A DNA stretch of 40,108 nucleotides from Microcoleus sp. EPA2 (lineage in GTDB: Bacteria; Cyanobacteriota; Cyanobacteriia; Cyanobacteriales; Microcoleaceae). Within the stretch, counting starts at the first letter, position 1. Each line of letters opens with the position of its first letter. The notes beneath the pieces are model-generated. The model saw only the letters and a program-made list of their open reading frames with translations. It did not search any database and was not told the origin of the DNA. Of this stretch, positions 1 through 7,118 are shown in pieces. The translations under genes and the position numbers were made by a program. The stretch lies in the NCBI GenBank assembly GCA_020882975.1, contig JAHRFD010000039.1:1-40108 (forward strand). The letters run 5' to 3'.

Positions 1-85
1 GGTGGGGCACACCGAAATCAACGCTTGGGGACAGACCGATCTCTACTCTTTGATGGCAGCATCAACGAGCAAATCGACTGATTGA
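1..85 (+). CDS. tnpB: TnpB-like transposon protein, C-terminal end only (partial)
   Basis: The frame that begins at base 2 is open from the window edge to a TGA at 83-85. It reads VGHTEINAWGQTDLYSLM and then an AST/SKSTD tail. The NAWG block followed by a short polar tail is how many cyanobacterial IS200/IS605 (IS1341-type) TnpB proteins end, just after the last RuvC motif and zinc ribbon, which would lie outside the window. The stop is followed within 10 bases by a GC-rich hairpin and GGGGAGTGTCAA, typical of the right end of these elements, which supports the call. TnpB is an RNA-guided nuclease encoded by the transposon. With only 27 codons visible, intactness cannot be judged. Confidence 0.6.
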   Translation, partial: VGHTEINAWGQTDLYSLMAASTSKSTD

Positions 86-124
86 TCCAAGAATCCCCGC
101 GCCTTCAAGGCCGGGGAGTGTCAA
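86..124 (+). mobile_element. Right end of an IS200/IS605-family element (hairpin)
   Basis: CCCCG (95-99), a bulged C, GCC, a TTCAA loop, then GGC and CGGGG (to 116) make a strong hairpin directly after the tnpB stop, followed by AGTGTCAA. IS200/IS605 elements end in subterminal hairpins recognised by TnpA, and the same region gives the 3' end of the omega RNA used by TnpB. The exact cleavage point is not visible; the end at 124 is inferred. Confidence 0.55.
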
Positions 125-133
125 CTTGTACAA

Positions 134-244
134 TTAAGATAGCTTTTTAAGTTCTGCTGCGGTTTCGTTGAGCAGTTCCGTACATAGTTTAACTTGAGAG
201 AGGCTAGTGGCAGTTTCTGCCGAGCCTAAGTTAACATTGTTAAT
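134..244 (-). CDS. Possible small ORF downstream of pgsA, no canonical start
   Basis: On the minus strand, from just after the pgsA stop, a frame stays open for about 42 codons to a TAA at 134-136. It reads INNVNLGSAETATSLSQ and then a helix-like segment ending ETAAELKKLS. The composition (Leu, Ala, Glu, Lys with few rare residues) looks protein-like rather than random. No ATG, GTG or TTG lies in frame; the listed start is an ATT at 242-244. It could be the end of a decayed gene, a small protein using a near-cognate start, or chance. No function is recognised. Confidence 0.2.
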   Translation of the reverse strand: MNNVNLGSAETATSLSQVKLCTELLNETAAELKKLS

Positions 245-268
245 CGCTATCGGTAATTTGCCTTAATA

Positions 269-787
269 TTACTTTTCCTCAGCCACCTGTTCCGGCCAAA
301 GATAAATCAGCCCAGAAATCAAAGTCAAAGCCACAGAAACCCAAAAAGCAATTAATGCAGGAAAATTCCCAGCTTCAGAAAGGGGAGCAATTAAAAGCGC
401 GATCGCCACAATTTGACTGACTGTTTTCAGCTTACCCCAGATATTCGCGCCAGAAATTTTAGTTTTGTTAACACGCCACCCAGCGATTGTCAACTCCCTT
501 GCCAAAATCAGAAACACACCCCAAGCCGGGACTCTACCCAACTCAATCAAAACTAAAAGTGGCGCTAACACCAACAATTTATCCACCAAAGGATCGAGAA
601 ACTTCCCCAAATCGGTAATTTGATTGAGTTTCCGAGCTAAATAGCCATCCAGCCAATCGGTAGCCGCCGCCACCACAAAAATTGCCACACAAATCCAGCG
701 ACTTTGCACGCTGGGATCGTACAAACCATACAGGAGAAAAGGCACTCCCAGTAATCTAGAAAAAGTAATTAAATTAGGCAAATTCAT
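269..787 (-). CDS. pgsA: CDP-diacylglycerol--glycerol-3-phosphate 3-phosphatidyltransferase
   Basis: Makes phosphatidylglycerol-phosphate from CDP-diacylglycerol and glycerol-3-phosphate, the committed step to phosphatidylglycerol, the only phospholipid of cyanobacterial membranes and needed for both photosystems. With the start at 787 the protein is 172 residues and begins MNLPNLITFSRLLGVPFLL, the usual family N-terminus; an upstream in-frame start would add 12 unconserved residues. The CDP-alcohol phosphatidyltransferase signature is complete at residues 44-69: Asp44, Asp47-Gly48, Ala51-Arg52, Gly61, Asp65, Asp69. Several hydrophobic stretches fit a polytopic inner-membrane enzyme. It ends in a charged tail (EEK). 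The gene upstream on the same strand is a GNAT acetyltransferase, separated by about 250 bp that holds a long hairpin, so it is probably transcribed on its own. Confidence 0.95.
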   Translation of the reverse strand: MNLPNLITFSRLLGVPFLLYGLYDPSVQSRWICVAIFVVAAATDWLDGYLARKLNQITDLGKFLDPLVDKLLVLAPLLVLIELGRVPAWGVFLILARELTIAGWRVNKTKISGANIWGKLKTVSQIVAIALLIAPLSEAGNFPALIAFWVSVALTLISGLIYLWPEQVAEEK

Positions 788-897
788 AAATTCAGAAGAT
801 AGAATGAACAAGAAATAAGTCACCCCGCCAAGGGGGAAAGAACCAGGAAGAAGTCAGCCCGCCAAGGCAGGGTGGATGAATTGCCACAGGAGCAATA

Positions 898-946
898 TAG
901 GATAGTATGGGCGATCGCGTCAAACCCGATCGCCCATACTATCCTA
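898..946. repeat. Long perfect inverted repeat with HIP1 core
   Basis: Twenty-base arms (898-917 and 927-946) are perfectly complementary around a 9-base loop (cgtcaaacc). The inner part of each arm contains the CGATCG core of HIP1. It lies between the GNAT gene and pgsA, both on the minus strand. No run of T follows on either side, so it is not a textbook terminator, but it could stop or stabilise transcripts of the GNAT gene. Confidence 0.7.
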
Positions 947-1037
947 ATGGGAGTGGATCGGTAATCAACTTCATTGAAGCTATTATGGCAGTACCTGACC
1001 ATGGACAAGCCCAGAGTGCCGGCTCTCCTAGTGCCGA

Positions 1038-1568
1038 TCAATTTTCCAGCAGCATAGTTATGTCTGTCCACCCGTAGGCAATTTCCTTAAGTACAACTCC
1101 GGCTCTCTTTGTTTGTTGTTCCTCAATTTTTTTGCCTCCCAAAACTTCATAAAACCTACAGGCTGAATTATCTCCTAACACCCAAACTAGCATCGAATTT
1201 AAGTTTAATTTAGACAGTTGGGATGCAATTGTTCCTACGAGTTTCCGACCGATTCCTTGATGCTGATATGCCTGCAAAATATAGATAGCAAATAATTCTC
1301 CTTGATAAACATATTTGTGAGTTCGTTCGTAGCCACCAGCAGCAAAACCCACAATTTGTCCTAATTCATTCTCCGCAACGTAGACAAAATATTTATTTTT
1401 TTCGGCGTTTACAAGGATGTCTCGCCAATTGCTTTCTCGATTTTCATAGGATAACTGCGCTAGATAGTCTGCTGGTAAAATTTTCTGATAAGCTGTTCGC
1501 CAAGTATCTACATTAACTTGTGCGATCGCAGGTGCATCAGCAAGTTCAGCTTGTCTCACAATCATCAT
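1038..1568 (-). CDS. GNAT-family N-acetyltransferase
   Basis: A GCN5-related acetyltransferase of 176 residues that would move an acetyl group from acetyl-CoA to an unknown amine. The acetyl-CoA pyrophosphate loop is visible as YQHQGIGRKLV (Q-x-x-G-x-G), preceded by the beta-strand GELFAIYIL and followed by the NSACRFYEVLGGKK block (motif B), which is the standard order. The N-terminal IVRQAELADAPAIAQV is the usual first strand and helix. The start at 1568 is chosen because AAAGGAG sits 9 bases upstream; in-frame TTG codons further upstream would overlap this ribosome binding site. The diguanylate cyclase gene ends 55 bp upstream on the same strand, so the two may be co-transcribed. The substrate cannot be told from sequence. 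Confidence 0.85.
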   Translation of the reverse strand: MMIVRQAELADAPAIAQVNVDTWRTAYQKILPADYLAQLSYENRESNWRDILVNAEKNKYFVYVAENELGQIVGFAAGGYERTHKYVYQGELFAIYILQAYQHQGIGRKLVGTIASQLSKLNLNSMLVWVLGDNSACRFYEVLGGKKIEEQQTKRAGVVLKEIAYGWTDITMLLEN

Positions 1569-1623
1569 CAACAAATACTCCTTTCCCAGGTAGAAGCGCT
1601 TTTTTACTACCTCCGCAACCTGA

Positions 1624-3711
1624 CTAATTATCCAAAATTGCAGGATTTAGATAAATTATCCGATCGCGTCCTTCTAGTTTAGCTTGGTAGAGCGATCGAT
1701 CTGCTTCCCCAATTAGCCACTCCACAGATAGTTCCGCACTAGGAACTACACTAGCTATCCCCATACTGGCAGTTACAAACTGACTTACCTTTGACAGTTG
1801 GTGAGGAATTGCCTCCATTTTTAAATCGTTGCGAATTGATTCGGCTACCCGCATTGCTCCTTTAGCATCAGTCTGGGACAAAATTAATGCAAATTCTTCG
1901 CCCCCGTACCTAGCAGATAAATCGCCTCCCCGGTGAGCATTGCGATCTAAAATTTCCGCCACTTTTTTTAAACATTCATCTCCGCCTTGATGCCCGTAAT
2001 GGTCGTTATAAAGTTTAAAAAAATCTATATCCAACAAAATTAAAGCTAGAGGCTCTTGATTTCTCGCCATCCGCAACCATTCCGACTGCAATGTTTTGTC
2101 AAAACAGCGACGATTAGCAATCTGAGTCAAACCATCTACAGAGGCGAGTCGCTGTAGGGCACGGTTAGCAGATTCTAACTCTAATTTAGTCTTTTCTAGG
2201 GCTAAATTTTGCTGAACCAATTTTTTACTTTGGCGTTTTTCCTGTTCGTATAAAACTCTGATGGAAGCTTCGGCTTCTTGCAGTTCTTTTTCGGCATACT
2301 TGCGCTTGACAAACTGTCCCAATTGCGAACCAACGGCGGCCATCATCTGAAGTAAGTCTTCATCGGAGGGCTGTTTTTTTTGACAGAAAAAAGTCATGAC
2401 TCCTACAATTTGACCACTAGCACGAATTGGGAAACCAAAAGCCGAAGTTAGTTTGGCTTTTGATGCTAAGTTAGATCTTATAAAATTGCCATCTTTGAGA
2501 ATATCAGTAATCCACTGCGGATAACCAGTATTCCAAACCACTCCGGGTAAGCCCACACCAGGAGGGAGAGTTATCTGCTGACAATTTTCCACAAACTCGC
2601 CGACATCTGTACCCCGCCACCATACTCCCACTCGCAGTAGAAACGGCACTTTTTCCACAGGAGTGTCTGGTGTTGCAAACAAAAATCTGACTTTTTGCTG
2701 TGGATTTTTCCCATCTAATTTAGTCTCTTTTTCATCCACAGGCGTCCACAGTTCACCAAGATCCCATCCTAAACTTTCACAGATAGCTTGCAAAATTTTC
2801 GGAGTCGCACTCTCTAAAGAACCAGATTCTGACATGATTCTAGCTACTGCATACTGTGCTGCTTGACGCTTTTTTGTTCGTTGTTGTTCGGTGATATCTC
2901 TGCCAATATAGACAAAATCTTGTATGATTTCACTTGCTGAATGTTTGCTTTCTACCCTGGTCTCGATGGTAGAGCAAGAAAAAGCCACTGTCAAGCTTAA
3001 AGCTGCTTTAGTCTGGCATATTACTTTCACCTGATGCCATGATTCGTTTTTAAGTTCCGCAGGTAACTGACTGACTTGACGCAATAGTTCCTCATTGGCC
3101 GTAATCATTGAAATTGGTTTACCAATTAATTCGGCTTCGGTGTATCCAAATAATAATTCTGTGGATTTATTGATTTTTTTAATTTTTCCCGATGCCGTCG
3201 TCACTAACAAAATATCATTGATTGAATTCAGGATCTGCTCAATATAATCGCGGGAGGTAGCTAAATTAGTGACTTTGATGCTGCTTTCATTTACTGATTG
3301 CACCATGCTTTGCTGCATACTGGTACTATCTGTTACGTCTTCGCAGAAAATAATTAGCCTCTCAGGTTTTAACTGTTCTTTATAGCCAAAAACATACAAA
3401 TCTAGATACAAACAAGAGCCATCATTTAAAATTCTGGTTACTGATTTTAGTTGAAAATTGGGCTGTTTTTCTTCTAGAATATCATCTAGGATTTCTTCGA
3501 TGCCGATTAGTTCGGGAAAACTATCACGCACATCTTTTCCTTTTTCGATGCCCTCTGGAATTTCAGCAAATTCCTGGACGTTCAAAGATGTTTCTTGAAT
3601 TTTTAGCTCTCGATCGACTGCGAGGTATTCAATTCGACGCAAGGATAACAACTTGTCAAGCAGATTGTTAACATTTTTGGGGGAGATTTGTACGCTTAAT
3701 TTGGGTAGCAT
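1624..3711 (-). CDS. PAS-GAF-GGDEF diguanylate cyclase
   Basis: A 695-residue cytoplasmic sensor that should make cyclic di-GMP from two GTP. An N-terminal divergent PAS-like region (about residues 15-130) is followed by a clear PAS domain (about 150-275, ILNSINDILLVTTASGKI, ending in YIGRDITEQQ), a GAF domain (about 290-470), a coiled-coil linker (about 475-535) and a GGDEF domain. The active-site loop is GGEEF at 603-607, a catalytically competent variant. The product-inhibition site RxxD is present (RGGD at 594-597, exactly five residues before GGEEF), so feedback inhibition by c-di-GMP is expected. There is no EAL domain and no membrane segment. The ATG at 3711 has no strong Shine-Dalgarno sequence. 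The 596-bp region upstream is shared with the divergent HAD gene. Confidence 0.93.
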   Translation of the reverse strand: MLPKLSVQISPKNVNNLLDKLLSLRRIEYLAVDRELKIQETSLNVQEFAEIPEGIEKGKDVRDSFPELIGIEEILDDILEEKQPNFQLKSVTRILNDGSCLYLDLYVFGYKEQLKPERLIIFCEDVTDSTSMQQSMVQSVNESSIKVTNLATSRDYIEQILNSINDILLVTTASGKIKKINKSTELLFGYTEAELIGKPISMITANEELLRQVSQLPAELKNESWHQVKVICQTKAALSLTVAFSCSTIETRVESKHSASEIIQDFVYIGRDITEQQRTKKRQAAQYAVARIMSESGSLESATPKILQAICESLGWDLGELWTPVDEKETKLDGKNPQQKVRFLFATPDTPVEKVPFLLRVGVWWRGTDVGEFVENCQQITLPPGVGLPGVVWNTGYPQWITDILKDGNFIRSNLASKAKLTSAFGFPIRASGQIVGVMTFFCQKKQPSDEDLLQMMAAVGSQLGQFVKRKYAEKELQEAEASIRVLYEQEKRQSKKLVQQNLALEKTKLELESANRALQRLASVDGLTQIANRRCFDKTLQSEWLRMARNQEPLALILLDIDFFKLYNDHYGHQGGDECLKKVAEILDRNAHRGGDLSARYGGEEFALILSQTDAKGAMRVAESIRNDLKMEAIPHQLSKVSQFVTASMGIASVVPSAELSVEWLIGEADRSLYQAKLEGRDRIIYLNPAILDN

Positions 3712-4307
3712 TTCGTTATGTTTGAGGTTCTATTTCCAAGGTGGGGCTGTTTTTTTGGTCAATAGGCTATTTTATTTATGCCTTTTTTAGGATAAATAAA
3801 TCAATGTTCGTAAAAGCTCTCCTTTCCTTCGCAATGACATAAATACGCTCTCGATGCGTAAGTTGCAAGCTATTGATATGGGGGTGGAAACTCTGGGGAG
3901 GTAGGGCACTATTTTACGGCTGGTAAATTTAACCAAACACTAAATTTGATTCCTCTAAGGAGTTTTTCCCTGTGGCAAAGCTAGCCGAATACGAGTCCCA
4001 TGGAATGTTTGTAACAATCCCGTGAACTCAACCTCAACTCACCCTAGGTTAAGGGGTAGATTTATGTATAAAATATAGCGGTTTACTTTATTTGTGCAAC
4101 ACGTCTTAATTGTAGATTTCCTGATATTGATTGCAACCGCTACAGTTGAGTGTGACTAGAGTTTGAGCGTAATGTTTTATGCAATTGACATTACTTAATA
4201 AACAGTAACTCCCTAGGGTATTTCTGTCAAGTTTTGTGGAGGATATGACTTCTCTTAATGATACAATATTAAATAATTTGTATCAAATCTTAAATATATT
4301 CTGCTAA
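3712..4307. other. Divergent intergenic region between diguanylate cyclase and HAD gene
   Basis: 596 bp without a convincing gene on either strand. It must hold the promoters of both divergent genes. Visible items: a fragment resembling a dispersed cyanobacterial repeat (ccttcgcaatgacat near 3826), two CCTAGG-centred short palindromes (around 4043 and 4212), a TTGACA hexamer near 4184 without a convincing -10 partner, and the inverted repeat at 4259-4285. The last 100 bases are strongly AT-rich. Confidence 0.5.
4259..4285. promoter_or_regulatory. 8-bp inverted repeat upstream of HAD gene
   Basis: TGATACAA (4259-4266) and TTGTATCA (4278-4285) are perfect mirror arms separated by 11 AT-rich bases, 23 bp before the ATG of the HAD gene. 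Size and place fit an operator for a dimeric repressor or a small hairpin in the leader. No regulator can be named. Confidence 0.35.
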
Positions 4308-4997
4308 ATGCTGAGACTGATTACAGACTTTGATGGGCCAATAATGGATGTGTCCGATCGCTATTATCGAGTTTATCAGCAATGTCTTGCGGAGACTCAA
4401 GCTTCAGACCAACAGGTGCACGAACTCTCCAAAGCAGAGTTTTGGGAAATGAAGCGGGCGCGGATTCCTGAAACCGAAATCGGCATTCTCTCAGGATTGG
4501 ATGCTATCCAAGCGACTGAATTTGCCCAAAAACGTCGTCACACTGTTCATACTTTCCCCTACTTGATGTACGATCGCCCATCCCCAGGTGCAGTAGAAAC
4601 CTTAGAAAAGCTCCAACGGGCGGGAGTTGATTTAGTAGTGATGACTATGCGCCGCGTCAGGGAACTTGACGAAGCTTTCAACCGCTGCAATTTAGGCCAC
4701 TTTTTCCCAGAAGACCGGCGTTATTGTCTCCCCAATGATTATGTTAAAACTGGTGATGTTAAAGATAAGCCGTTGCTGATGGCAAAAGCTCTCGCCGAAT
4801 TGCCGCCAGCTTCTGATACTTGGATGGTTGGGGATACAGAGGCTGATATTATAGCAGCTAAAACCCACGGTGTCAAGGTAATTGGTGTTTTGTGCGGGAT
4901 TCGCGATCGCTCGCAACTAGAAATTCAGCAACCAGACTTAATTGCTAACAATTTGGGGGAAGCCGTTGAGATAATTTTCGCTCGATCTGCCCGATAA
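4308..4997 (+). CDS. HAD-superfamily hydrolase, phosphoglycolate phosphatase-like
   Basis: A 229-residue soluble haloacid-dehalogenase phosphatase. All four motifs are visible: DFDG at residues 7-10 (nucleophile Asp7, acid Asp9), the Thr of motif II in VVMTMRR near residue 113, a Lys of motif III in the KDKPLLMAKAL stretch, and GDTEAD with Asp176 and Asp180 binding Mg2+. Between motif I and II there is a helical cap (C1 type), as in phosphoglycolate phosphatases and beta-phosphoglucomutases. The substrate is uncertain; in cyanobacteria related proteins are annotated as HAD hydrolases without assigned substrate. It is a single-gene unit: the neighbour on its left is divergent and the next gene is convergent. 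A heptamer-derived hairpin follows the stop. Confidence 0.88.
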   Translation: MLRLITDFDGPIMDVSDRYYRVYQQCLAETQASDQQVHELSKAEFWEMKRARIPETEIGILSGLDAIQATEFAQKRRHTVHTFPYLMYDRPSPGAVETLEKLQRAGVDLVVMTMRRVRELDEAFNRCNLGHFFPEDRRYCLPNDYVKTGDVKDKPLLMAKALAELPPASDTWMVGDTEADIIAAKTHGVKVIGVLCGIRDRSQLEIQQPDLIANNLGEAVEIIFARSAR

Positions 4998-4999
4998 AT

Positions 5000-5030
5000 C
5001 AGTCAACAGTCAACACTCAACTGTTGACTG
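5000..5030 (+). terminator. Heptamer-derived hairpin after HAD gene
   Basis: CAGTCAACAGT (5000-5010) and ACTGTTGACTG (5020-5030) form a perfect 11-bp stem with a 9-base loop three bases after the HAD stop codon. The arms are built from the GTCAACA/GTTGACT heptamer that also forms arrays near carA and upstream of rne. Likely a 3' end signal between the convergent HAD and CPP1-like genes, although there is no U-run. Confidence 0.45.
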
Positions 5031-5033
5031 TAT

Positions 5034-5105
5034 TAGACATCTCCCATAGTTATTGTGGAACAGGCTTTCTGACCTGTGCTTTACAGGCTTTTTGGGAGAA
5101 GTCTA
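5034..5105. repeat. 72-bp terminal-inverted-repeat element, copy A
   Basis: Ends are TAGACATCTCCCA (5034-5046) and TGGGAGAAGTCTA (5093-5105), complementary except at one position. Inside are TTATTGTGG, CAGGC, CCTG and ACAGGCTTTTT. A second copy lies at 35811-35881 in the opposite orientation with the same ends and much of the same interior. There is no coding capacity. It has the form of a very small MITE-like element. Confidence 0.55.
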
Positions 5106-5114
5106 GAGACTAAA

Positions 5115-5726
5115 CTATCGTAAAAAACTGCTGACCAGCCACAGAGTTAAAAACGTAAACAAAGCAATAAATTTCTCTGTTGGGATGAATGCTGGACTCA
5201 CCAGAGAGCTTAAAATACCTCCCAGCAACAAGCCTAAAACCAAGCCCATTACTGTTAGTAATACAGCCCGACCAAATTTTTGTTCCTTGCGATTGAGAAA
5301 ATAGAGACAAGAGCCGACTCCTAGAGCTAGAGTCAACTGTAGTAAAGAATTATTAGCAGCCGGATAGATACTGAGCCCGCTCAATCCGACATAGATTCCC
5401 CCAGGCCACAAAATGTCCGATCGACTAGGAGTATCGATTAGGCGTTGCAGCCAAGCAGGACCACCAGACGGAGGAGATGGAGTAAAGCTGGCGGGTGGAG
5501 GAGTCAACCGTTCAGGAAAACGGATGCGTTCGGGGACTTTAATTTTACCCTCCTGTCGTTGTCGCAAACGATCCATCAGGATCGCGTCGTAAGCAGCTTC
5601 GATCGATTCTAAACGTTTCAGATCGCCACTGTAATGTTCAGCCAGACGAGTGCGAGCTTCTTGCACTTCATCAAAAGAAGCATCTTCATCGACCTCAAGC
5701 AGTTGATAGGGAGTTGGATCGCTCAT
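5115..5726 (-). CDS. CPP1-like family J-like domain membrane protein
   Basis: A 203-residue protein of the cyanobacterial/chloroplast CPP1-like (DUF3353) family. Plant CPP1 is a DnaJ-like chaperone that stabilises protochlorophyllide oxidoreductase; the role of the cyanobacterial members is less clear. The N-terminal part (PTPYQLLEVDEDASFDEVQE through IEAAYDAILMDRLRQRQ) is a J-like fold without the HPD tripeptide, so it should not activate Hsp70 in the classical way. After a proline-rich linker there are several hydrophobic helices (about residues 105-200), giving a membrane anchor with three or four passes. The start at 5726 (MSDPTPYQLLEV) is chosen because the 28 residues possible upstream are low-complexity and not family-like. 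Confidence 0.85.
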   Translation of the reverse strand: MSDPTPYQLLEVDEDASFDEVQEARTRLAEHYSGDLKRLESIEAAYDAILMDRLRQRQEGKIKVPERIRFPERLTPPPASFTPSPPSGGPAWLQRLIDTPSRSDILWPGGIYVGLSGLSIYPAANNSLLQLTLALGVGSCLYFLNRKEQKFGRAVLLTVMGLVLGLLLGGILSSLVSPAFIPTEKFIALFTFLTLWLVSSFLR

Positions 5727-5894
5727 TTTAATAACCCGCTGGAGACTCTCGTTATAGCGCAATCTTAACAAGAGAGGAAAGCGGGGCGGGGGCGAGGGCC
5801 GCTTTCCCAAAAAGTTTAGTTGCTAGTTTTTTAGTGATTTTAGGGAATCACCCACTAAGTAGGTAGGTTAACTCCTGAAAATCCTGTTTTGAAA

Positions 5895-6002
5895 GTAGAA
5901 GGAAAGTCAGTAGATTTTAAGTTTTGAGTTTTAAGTTAAAGAGTTAAAATTCAAAATTTAAAATTCAAAATTTAAAACTTAAAACTACATTCTACCTTCT
6001 AC
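5895..6002. repeat. AT-rich inverted-repeat block downstream of pgeF
   Basis: Nested arms: GTAGAAGG (5895-5902) with CCTTCTAC (5995-6002), and TTTTAAGTTTT (5915-5925) with AAAACTTAAAA (5974-5984). The middle is a run of AAAATTC/AAAATTT heptamer-like units. It begins two bases after the pgeF stop on the minus strand and could act as its 3' end structure. Confidence 0.5.
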
Positions 6003-6004
6003 CT

Positions 6005-6898
6005 TCAACAGGTAGTTGTCGCTCCGCCGCTGACAATTCCCGACCACTGGACTTTTTTAAGTGGCTCCCGGCGGTGGGAAAAAAAGCGATCGGAGTCAGA
6101 ATAAGTACAGTGAGGAGCGATCGCCACTTGAGAAGCATGAATTCCCAACTGTTGCAATTGCAAAGCATTGCAGCGGCGAACATCCAAACGTACTTTTCCC
6201 GGTTCAGGATCGGCCAACACAGGGGTTTGAGGCAGTTGGTGCAAAAACTCTAGAATGCTGTCGGCTGTTACACTAACCGCACCCTTGGGAGTAATGGTAG
6301 CTCCTAGTTCCGCTGCCACTTCCACAGATACCTGGTAAACCTGTCGAGCGATCGCCGGCCCCATAGCAATCCTGAGATTTTCCAGTTGACTGCCAACGGC
6401 CACAAGTTGAGCGATCGCCTCTGGTAATATCTTAGCAGCAGTCCCGCGCCAACCTGCGTGAACTGCGGCAGTCAGTCCGGTGCGATCGTCAGCAATCAAC
6501 ACAGGAACACAATCTGCCGTACAAACCCAAATCGCCTCAAACTCTCGCTGGGCCACCAAGCCATCAGCCTCAGCATAAATAGGGGTCTCAGTTCCCGCTT
6601 CCAGACCTGTAGCAGAAACCGGAGTCACCTGACCAGTATTGAGTACCGCATTACCATGTACCTGCTTGACCCGGTAAACAGGAGCTCCGGGCGACAGAAC
6701 TTGCACCAAGTCGATCGGGGTGCGGGGCGAAAACGGAGCCGTAAAAAAGCCGTGTTTCCAGGGTTGGAGAAAGCTACAAGTCAGATAGGGCAATCCTTCC
6801 CAACTTTGCCACTCCCAAGTAACACCCTCTGGTTCCCCAAGGAACTCATAGTCGCGAAAATTTGTCAAGCGATCGTCAGGTAAACTCATTAATGCCAT
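6005..6898 (-). CDS. pgeF: Laccase-domain protein PgeF (YfiH/YlmD family)
   Basis: A 297-residue member of the multicopper-oxidase-like YfiH/LACC1 family. Members have purine nucleoside phosphorylase and adenosine deaminase activity, and in E. coli the protein corrects peptidoglycan precursors that carry a wrong first amino acid. Family landmarks are in order: RVKQVHGN, AEADGLV, TADCVPVLIAD, AAVHAGWRGTAAKILP, MGPAIARQVYQV and SDSDRFFSHRRE. The conserved His (KQVHG), Cys (TADC) and His (VHAGWRG) that bind the metal are all present. The N-terminal ~45 residues before the core are longer than in short homologues. The ATG at 6898 is used; an ATG at 6889 is an alternative. Alone on its strand, divergent from the M23 peptidase gene. 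Confidence 0.9.
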   Translation of the reverse strand: MALMSLPDDRLTNFRDYEFLGEPEGVTWEWQSWEGLPYLTCSFLQPWKHGFFTAPFSPRTPIDLVQVLSPGAPVYRVKQVHGNAVLNTGQVTPVSATGLEAGTETPIYAEADGLVAQREFEAIWVCTADCVPVLIADDRTGLTAAVHAGWRGTAAKILPEAIAQLVAVGSQLENLRIAMGPAIARQVYQVSVEVAAELGATITPKGAVSVTADSILEFLHQLPQTPVLADPEPGKVRLDVRRCNALQLQQLGIHASQVAIAPHCTYSDSDRFFSHRREPLKKVQWSGIVSGGATTTC

Positions 6899-7118
6899 GC
6901 TGCCCCAAGGGAGTCAATAATAGTGATTTGTGTTGTACTAAATAATTAACAATTTTGCAAATTAAACCGACAAACTGGAATCAACTAGCTAGGTTGAACG
7001 GAATAATCGCGTTAACCAGGTACAATAGTTTAGGCTCCACTCCAGACAAGGGTGAGCATAAATTCGAGCCTGACTTCGATCTCCACCAAGGCCCTAAGTT
7101 GAGTTGGGAAAAAACATC

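Noticed and set aside
168..170. DFS in place of DFG in the giant Ser/Thr kinase as a sign of inactivation (protein positions 168-170 of the gene at 23419-29253)
   Set aside because: The metal-binding Asp is kept, the catalytic HKD and the lysine are present, and this variant is common in the HstK-type family as I know it, so it is not treated as damage.
820..1071. Open frame of 83 codons on the minus strand between the GNAT gene and pgsA
   Set aside because: It overlaps the GNAT gene end in another frame, runs through the long hairpin and repeats, and its translation shows no protein-like pattern.
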